Shown: positions 5,555 through 9,943 of the stretch, piece by piece
Position numbering within the stretch: the stretch's first letter is position 1
Layout: every line of letters begins with the position of its first letter
Assembly (NCBI GenBank): GCA_003523945.1
Contig: DOFS01000323.1
Location: forward strand, 1-9,943
DNA: 9,943 nt
Source of the DNA: Nitrospiraceae bacterium
GTDB taxonomy: Bacteria > Nitrospirota > Nitrospiria > Nitrospirales > UBA8639
Reading direction: 5' to 3'
Notes under the pieces: generated by a model
The model's database searches: none
What the model was told of the DNA's origin: nothing
Seen by the model: only the letters and a program-made list of their open reading frames with translations
Translations under genes and position numbers: made by a program

Positions 5555-7375
5555 TTACCCTTGACCGGTTAAGGGCCACAAGTAGACTAATAGGGGAAGC
5601 GAGACCAGGAGAATGAGCAGCTCTAAAGGCAACCCCATACGCCAGTAGTCCCCAAATCGATACCCCCCGGGTCCCATGACCAACAAATTATTTTGATGAC
5701 CTATTGGAGTTAAAAACGCACAAGATGCTCCGATTGCCACCGCCATGAGAAACGGATCAGCATTGACGCCAAGATGCTGGGCCACCGCCACGCTCAATGG
5801 GGCCATTACCAACGCCGTTGCCGCATTATTAAGGACAGCCGACAACATCATCGTCAACAACATAATCAATCCCAAGAGCATAATGGGAGGAAATCCTTCT
5901 GCCAAACTCACCATGAACTGAGCCAAGACGGCAGTTGCTCCACTTTGCTCCAATGCTTGCCCGATGGGAATCATGGATCCCAACAATACGAGGACAGGCC
6001 AATCGACAGTCTGATAGACATCCCTCGGAGAAACAATGCTCAAGAGTACCATCACCAAGGCGGCACATATTAACGCAATGGGCAATGTCGCCAATCCGGC
6101 CATACCGATACCAAGGGCCATGGCGAATAGCCCTACCGCGAGCGACGCCTGTCCTGGCTTTCCCAACTGAAGTCCTCGCTCGGCTAAGGGGAGACATCCA
6201 AGCTGCCCAATCACTTCCAAAACCCGGTCCTTTTCTCCCTGCAGCAGCAGCACATCCCCGGCCTTGAACCGAAATTCCCTCAGCCTGCCCCGGTAAGGAG
6301 TGCCTTGACGTGATACTCCTAACAAGTTAATCCCGAACCGACTTCGCAGCTTGAGAGAACCCGCCAGCCGTCCAACCAACCAGGAACGATCAGGAGGAAC
6401 GACGGCCTCCAATAGCATATCTTCATCCTTCCCTGCAGATGGCTTTTTTTCAGATTCCTGAACTTCTTCCTTGGGCTGAGTTCCTGTTAACTTCAAACCC
6501 AATGTGGACACAAATTTATTAATGCCTTGTGGTCCCGCCTCCAGGATGAGGACATCGCCGACTTGAATGTGTTCCCTCCAAGCCGCCCCCCGAATAGATT
6601 GGTCACCCCGCACCAACCCAATAATTAAGGCGTCAGAATCCTCAGTGGCCATTTCCAGTTCTGAAAGGGACTTTCCAATTGCCTTAGAATTTTCAGGTAC
6701 TTCAACTTCTGTCAAGTATTCCTGTATGGAAAACAGGTCCTGTGGGGCATTTCGAGATCGCCGGGCCAAGGGAATGAAGCGCCAGCCCATCAGAGCCACA
6801 AAGAGAATTCCCACCAGGGCCACGATTCCTCCCACAGGAGTAAAATCGAACATTCCAAATGACTCGCCGGAAACTTCTGCACGATAAAGGGCCACGATGA
6901 TATTGGGAGGTGTTCCGATCAGCGTAACCATTCCACCCAAAATCGTTCCAAACGCCAGGGGCATTAAGACGATAGCAGGGGAACGCTTGACTTCGACGGA
7001 GGATTGAATAGCCACTGGCATCAATAACGCCAAGGCTCCCACATTATTCATGACAGTTGAAATCAATCCACCCAGAGAGGATAAGACGGCCACATGGAGG
7101 GAAGGGGAAGAAGACGTGGCAACCTTAACATAGCGCGTGAGAATTTCCACGGCCCCCGCGTTACTCAACCCACGACTGATAATTAACACGGCAGCCACGG
7201 TGACAACCGCCGGATGGCCAAAACCTAAAAATGCCTTTTCAGGGGGAATGAACCCTAAAAGTGTTGTTAGAAGCAAGGCACTAAGGGCCACCAAATCGTA
7301 GCGCCATCGTTCCCAGATAAAGAACACCAACAGGATTCCCATTAGGGCCAGGAAAAAGAGGTGATCGCTGTTCAC
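5555..7375 (-). CDS. SLC13/DASS-type anion permease with two TrkA-C (RCK_C) domains
   Basis: A 606-residue inner-membrane transporter of the SLC13 group (sulfate/dicarboxylate:Na+ symporter relatives). N-terminal membrane half about 1-205, two cytosolic TrkA-C domains at about 222-292 and 318-395, then a C-terminal membrane half about 408-602. The inverted-repeat halves each carry the substrate/ion-site signatures: MNNVGAL (109-115) and LIGTPPNI (152-159) in the first, LNNAATA (515-521) and TPIGHQNN (556-563) in the second. A charged linker (about 300-318) separates the TrkA-C domains. I chose the GTG at 7373-7375 because family members begin just before TM1; its AAAGGA is 12 bases away, longer than ideal. 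An upstream TTG (7442-7444) would add 23 residues but touches its AGGAG directly. First gene of a likely operon with the K+ channel. Substrate uncertain; sulfate is a common one in this architecture. Confidence 0.92.
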   Translation of the reverse strand: MNSDHLFFLALMGILLVFFIWERWRYDLVALSALLLTTLLGFIPPEKAFLGFGHPAVVTVAAVLIISRGLSNAGAVEILTRYVKVATSSSPSLHVAVLSSLGGLISTVMNNVGALALLMPVAIQSSVEVKRSPAIVLMPLAFGTILGGMVTLIGTPPNIIVALYRAEVSGESFGMFDFTPVGGIVALVGILFVALMGWRFIPLARRSRNAPQDLFSIQEYLTEVEVPENSKAIGKSLSELEMATEDSDALIIGLVRGDQSIRGAAWREHIQVGDVLILEAGPQGINKFVSTLGLKLTGTQPKEEVQESEKKPSAGKDEDMLLEAVVPPDRSWLVGRLAGSLKLRSRFGINLLGVSRQGTPYRGRLREFRFKAGDVLLLQGEKDRVLEVIGQLGCLPLAERGLQLGKPGQASLAVGLFAMALGIGMAGLATLPIALICAALVMVLLSIVSPRDVYQTVDWPVLVLLGSMIPIGQALEQSGATAVLAQFMVSLAEGFPPIMLLGLIMLLTMMLSAVLNNAATALVMAPLSVAVAQHLGVNADPFLMAVAIGASCAFLTPIGHQNNLLVMGPGGYRFGDYWRMGLPLELLILLVSLPLLVYLWPLTGQG

Positions 7376-7472
7376 AAACGGGAAGCGTCCTTTATTCAGA
7401 GAAAAAAGATGTGGTCGGGATCCGGAAGGAAATTGCCAAAACAACTCCTAAAACGAGACCAAAAGAAGATTG

Positions 7473-7533
7473 TACACTATGGCCTACTCAAATCATTCAG
7501 GTCATTTTAAGGCTTCTTAAACCTTATAGTGTA
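7473..7533. promoter_or_regulatory. Inverted repeats and putative promoter upstream of the SLC13-channel pair
   Basis: TACACTAT (7473-7480) and ATAGTGTA (7526-7533) form a perfect 8-bp inverted repeat 45 nt apart. Between them sits TTTAAG-gctt-CTTAAA (7506-7521). On the minus strand, TACAAT (about 7469-7474) could serve as a -10 box for the operon and overlaps the proximal repeat arm, so a repressor bound at the two arms might close the promoter. No good -35 is visible. Inference from position and symmetry only. Confidence 0.35.
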
Positions 7534-7978
7534 TCAATGTTGGGAAAGGAATATTCAGAAATTCGCATCCAGCAAGGCTGAAGCCACATGTACAGACTGG
7601 TTTGGAATGCTCAGGCAAGGACATGAAAACACAGGCAAGCAGGGGGAATGCCGTTGTGGAGATTTTTCATCCCCATGTGACATGTTAGGTCGCTCATTTA
7701 AGCAAGATCGTAAGGCAAACTCAAGCAGGCATGCCTGAATAAATGAAGGGGAAAGAGAGGCAGAATTCCAAGGAAAGCGCCATGCTAAGCCCCTATGATT
7801 TGATAGAATTTTTTTCCAAACGAACCCGCTTCAGAAACATCAGGAGAGCCAAGAAAATAACCAATATTTTGACGGGTCCCCGCCGAAGAACAGCCTCGGC
7901 CTCTTATTCTGAATCATGAGGCAATCGGTCCATGGGAAAAGTTTTCTTCCCTAGGCTCAACAGGCCTTTTCAAATTAT
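7534..7978. other. Mostly non-coding interval between the operon and the zinc-ribbon gene
   Basis: About 445 bases with no confident gene. An open plus frame at 7529-7738 begins with a non-ATG codon and resembles nothing. Visible small structures are a 12-bp palindrome CAGGCATGCCTG (7726-7737), a GCCGA/TCGGC hairpin (7882-7900) without a T-run, and GGGAA-N8-TTCCC (7934-7951). A short hydrophobic frame on the minus strand is listed separately. Confidence 0.5.
7793..7903 (-). CDS. Possible short single-TM peptide, or the tail of a lost gene
   Basis: The minus frame between a TAA (7904-7906) and a TAG (7793-7795) encodes 36 residues beginning EAEAVLRRGPVKILVIF and continuing LALLMFLKRVRLEKN. 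That is a basic patch, one hydrophobic span of about 14-16 residues and a basic tail, the layout of a small membrane protein. No ATG precedes the hydrophobic span; only a TTG (7862-7864) or non-standard codons could start it, and no convincing ribosome-binding site is present. It may therefore be a remnant of a longer membrane protein whose upstream part is gone, or chance. No family recognised. Confidence 0.25.
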   Translation of the reverse strand, partial: EAEAVLRRGPVKILVIFLALLMFLKRVRLEKNSIKS

Positions 7979-8209
7979 TCAGGCCGTCAACCGAGCAACA
8001 GGAGTACGAGGGGCTCTCCGTAGCCGCTTACGAAATGGAATAACCTGCGCCTGAGCGGGACCATCAGTGCGATGATGATTAATCACGGGGTCCATCAGGT
8101 TCCCGCACATAATACATCGATACGCTTTGATCCAGAGTTCTCCCATCGCTCCCTTAATGTCCAGACAATCATCCACCACCATAAGCCCGTTACATCGTAC
8201 ACACTTCAT
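7979..8209 (-). CDS. Small zinc-ribbon protein, function unknown
   Basis: A 76-residue protein. The start is settled by a near-perfect Shine-Dalgarno AAAGGAGGT (8216-8224) six bases before ATG 8207-8209; an upstream in-frame ATG at 8249-8251 would place this sequence inside the gene. Two CxxC knuckles, CVRC (residues 3-6) and CIMC (about 32-35), are spaced as in a single-zinc ribbon that also carries the segment VVDDCLDIKG between them. The C-terminal 30 residues are basic (PFRKRLRRAPRTPVARL), suggesting contact with nucleic acid. Such short zinc-ribbon proteins are frequent and unassigned in many bacteria. It is a single-gene unit between non-coding stretches. No function is claimed beyond likely zinc binding. 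Confidence 0.75.
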   Translation of the reverse strand: MKCVRCNGLMVVDDCLDIKGAMGELWIKAYRCIMCGNLMDPVINHHRTDGPAQAQVIPFRKRLRRAPRTPVARLTA

Positions 8210-8585
8210 AACTCTACCTCCTTTGAAAGCATCCTGCTTCCCACTCTTCACAACAGGTGAGTCAGTGCATCACGCGTGCCACGCACACGACGGTCTCTAA
8301 AAACCATCAATAATTTGGTGTGTATGATTGCGGAAAAATGAAAGGGGACTATTAGAAAATCATATGAATTTTTGGAGTCTACAATATTTTGTGATAAAAA
8401 AAAAGAGGAAACATACATTTTGTGGGTACTATGAACATTGACTCCTTCCTGGGCACATTATGGGTTTCGCAAGATTTTAATGGAGAGGATGTTTCCTCAC
8501 ACTATTCTTCTTCCTCTTAGCCTAGTCCGTTCAAAGAAAAATGCGGTGATATTTGGCAGGCGAGTGGAGATTTTGACAGGAATAT
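8210..8585. other. Non-coding interval between the zinc-ribbon and MidA-type genes
   Basis: No supported gene. A 63-codon plus frame at 8438 begins at TTG without initiation signals. Near the zinc-ribbon start is a nested symmetrical stretch, GTGC-N2-CACGCGTG-N4-GCAC (8265-8286), that could be a protein-binding site for that gene. At 8396-8404 there is a run of nine A, flanked by near-copies of ACATTTTGTG and ATATTTTGTG; no hairpin adjoins it, so I do not call it a terminator. Confidence 0.45.
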
Positions 8586-9653
8586 TTATGACGCTGGCTG
8601 TAGACCTGGCCCATCCGGTAGACCCTTAGTTTTGAATATCAGAACGTCGAAGGTACTCCCTAAACCGGCTGGCCTGGTGAGCACATCAATTTCTTCTTGA
8701 GCAGATTCACTATGTCCGGTAAGTCCCTTGTAACCCTGTATTCCAAGATTTCGGAGCCATGTTCCTTGCGGGATAGGGCCCTCTACCTCAAAACCCACTT
8801 CATCTGCGATGAAACATGCAGCGGTATAATCCACGTCAGCCGTCAAATCTTGTTGCCCTACAGCAAAAAACGGGTCACACACTTGTTGCTGTCGATAGTA
8901 TGAACGAAGAGTCCCATTTCGATGCCGGTGTGAATACAAATTTGATGCGTTGTCACCATAATCGACAAAAATCACATATCCTGGGTCCACAACCCTCCGT
9001 ATACTTTGAATAAATGTTTTCAACTCCAAACAAATTTCTGCGACTTGCCCTCGTCCTAGCTGCACCATTTCATCCTTCAGCCGATCGGCTAATTCAACAG
9101 TTGAAAGTGGACACGGTAGCTCACAAAATTCTCCTTCCTCATCAAGATCAACATACAGTTCTACAACCTCCTCATGGCCCATCCCCATCACTCGATGAAC
9201 AGGCAACGCATCAAGAACTTCGTTCCCAAACACAAAAGTCGGTCTTGGGACTAGGCTGTCGATATTTTGGGTTGCATGCAATCCTTTTTGTATTTGATTG
9301 GCCCGCAATCCAGGGCTGGGGTCAAGAACTAGGTACTCATGAGTGTTTTCAAGACAGGAGATAATATGGCTCCCCAACTGGCCGGTTCCTCCACCCAATT
9401 CCAAAACCCTTAGCGGAAAACCTATCGCCTTCTCCGCATAAATGATGGCTTGGGCAACGGCATATCCAAAAGCCGGGAATTTTGCATTGGTGTCAAACGG
9501 CCCATCAGGACTCCCAATTTGGGGTCCCATTGTATAAAAACCCATGGTCTCATCATATAAGGCCGCAGACATAAAGTCCCTGAAGGTCAACGGTCCTTGC
9601 GCGCGAATTTTGCCCTTTAAGACATTGCCGAGTTCCGTATCAATCCGATTCAA
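8586..9653 (-). CDS. MidA/NDUFAF7-family SAM-dependent methyltransferase (DUF185, COG1565)
   Basis: A 355-residue protein of the family to which human NDUFAF7 (arginine methylation of a complex I subunit) belongs; bacterial targets are largely unknown. Signatures in order: N-terminal GPLTFRDFMSAALYDETMGF (20-39) followed by a GPFDTNAKFPAFG segment (51-63, the family's usual GDFxTSPExSPxFG); the SAM-binding loop LELGGGTG (84-91); GNEVLDALP (143-151, the hallmark NExxDALP); FVDYGD (229-234); GTLRSYYRQ (247-255); DLTADVDYTA (269-278); and WLRNLGI (299-305). The start is taken as TTG 9651-9653: an in-frame TAG lies four codons upstream, and beginning at the next ATG (residue 28) would remove conserved sequence. 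The ribosome-binding site is weak (GGA six bases before). It stands alone on its strand. Family assignment is firm; substrate unknown. Confidence 0.93.
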   Translation of the reverse strand: MNRIDTELGNVLKGKIRAQGPLTFRDFMSAALYDETMGFYTMGPQIGSPDGPFDTNAKFPAFGYAVAQAIIYAEKAIGFPLRVLELGGGTGQLGSHIISCLENTHEYLVLDPSPGLRANQIQKGLHATQNIDSLVPRPTFVFGNEVLDALPVHRVMGMGHEEVVELYVDLDEEGEFCELPCPLSTVELADRLKDEMVQLGRGQVAEICLELKTFIQSIRRVVDPGYVIFVDYGDNASNLYSHRHRNGTLRSYYRQQQVCDPFFAVGQQDLTADVDYTAACFIADEVGFEVEGPIPQGTWLRNLGIQGYKGLTGHSESAQEEIDVLTRPAGLGSTFDVLIFKTKGLPDGPGLQPAS

Positions 9654-9755
9654 GACAGGTCCAGCCTAATTCGTTAATGGAAAGATTGAAAATAAACCGT
9701 AGGATGAAACATGGATTATTTATGAGATTATGATAGGGGGAGAAAATCACAAAAA

Positions 9756-9779
9756 AAGGGTGCCATTTCTGGCACCCTT
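9756..9779 (-). terminator. Intrinsic terminator for the minus-strand gene ending at 9812
   Basis: GGGTGCCA (9758-9765) and TGGCACCC (9770-9777) form a perfect 8-bp GC-rich stem with a 4-nt loop, lengthened by two A-T pairs. Read on the minus strand the hairpin is directly followed by a run of seven T (plus-strand A at 9751-9757). It lies 32 bases past the stop codon of the gene at the right edge. Confidence 0.92.
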
Positions 9780-9811
9780 CTTAGGATTATTCAACCTGCA
9801 AAAGAACAAAA

Positions 9812-9943
9812 TTACTTAATAACCGTCGATTTTGCACCAGCTGGATTCGGAGTAATTTTGTTGAGCGGGCCTTCAACTTCTGGCAAGCGACCGGCGCCAG
9901 CCGACTTTTGGATCCTGGCACGATTAGGATCATTAACATCATT
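9812..9943 (-). CDS. C-terminal end of an unrecognised protein
   Basis: The last 43 codons of a minus-strand gene that enters from the right edge, ending at TAA 9812-9814. The visible part reads NDVNDPNRARIQKSAGAGRL, then PEVEGPLNKITPNPAGAKST and the end VIK. It is polar, rich in Gly, Pro, Asn and Ala, with no membrane segment, so it looks like a flexible tail or a small secreted/periplasmic protein. Proof that it is a gene comes from the open frame reaching the edge, regular codon use and the strong terminator just after it. I do not recognise the family and cannot judge its full length. Confidence 0.7.
   Translation of the reverse strand, partial: NDVNDPNRARIQKSAGAGRLPEVEGPLNKITPNPAGAKSTVIK

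Noticed and set aside
7882..7900. GCCGA/TCGGC hairpin as a terminator
   Set aside because: Only five pairs, nine-nt loop and no T-run on either strand.
8396..8404. Run of nine A as a minus-strand terminator for the methyltransferase
   Set aside because: No hairpin precedes the T-run on the minus strand and the distance from the stop codon is nearly 190 bases.
9014..9364. 116-codon plus-strand frame
   Set aside because: Antisense shadow of the MidA-type methyltransferase, whose conserved motifs are on the minus strand.
1..9943. CRISPR array, tRNA, rRNA or complete insertion sequence
   Set aside because: No regularly spaced repeats, no cloverleaf-like sequence or conserved rRNA stretch, and no intact transposase; only the recombinase remnant hints at a mobile element.

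Overview
The window reads as a stretch of chromosome from a Gram-negative-type bacterium of mid-range GC, with spacious intergenic regions. No rRNA, tRNA or CRISPR is present. The gene mix (MidA-type methyltransferase, SLC13 permease carrying RCK domains, TSUP permease, many small unrecognised proteins) would fit an environmental lineage such as Nitrospirota, but nothing here proves a taxon and I hold that loosely. I see no unmistakable new multi-gene system. The interesting material is a decayed accessory patch and several small regulatory or structural signals.

Left part (1-1176): the N-terminal end of an MFS multidrug-efflux protein runs off the left edge on the minus strand, divergent from an intact LysR regulator on the plus strand. 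The 143-bp gap holds a short inverted repeat and an extended -10 box so close to the LysR ATG that a leaderless transcript is likely. This is the usual arrangement of a LysR regulator controlling a divergent efflux gene. The LysR gene looks more GC-rich than most of the window.

Middle left (1177-3645): a graveyard. Two minus-strand genes of unrecognised family can be reconstructed only by crossing stops and a frameshift (1494-1932 and 2015-2344). They are followed on the plus strand by a serine recombinase with a frameshift, a stop and an internal deletion (2401-2964). About 680 bases without a supported gene follow, containing a perfect 12-bp inverted repeat. A decayed integrated element is the simplest reading.

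Centre (3646-7375): three intact membrane transport genes. A TauE/SafE-type (TSUP) anion permease on the plus strand converges, 16 bp apart, on a minus-strand pair: an SLC13-type permease with two RCK_C (TrkA-C) domains and, 30 bp downstream, a two-TM potassium channel with RCK_N and RCK_C domains. Both proteins of the pair carry RCK-type cytosolic domains, which suggests linked ion and anion transport under shared ligand control. An inverted repeat lies upstream of the pair.

Right part (7376-9943): mostly non-coding, with a possible short transmembrane peptide frame (7793-7903), a small zinc-ribbon protein with a near-perfect Shine-Dalgarno sequence, a MidA/NDUFAF7-family SAM-dependent methyltransferase, and the C-terminal end of an unrecognised minus-strand protein followed by a textbook intrinsic terminator.
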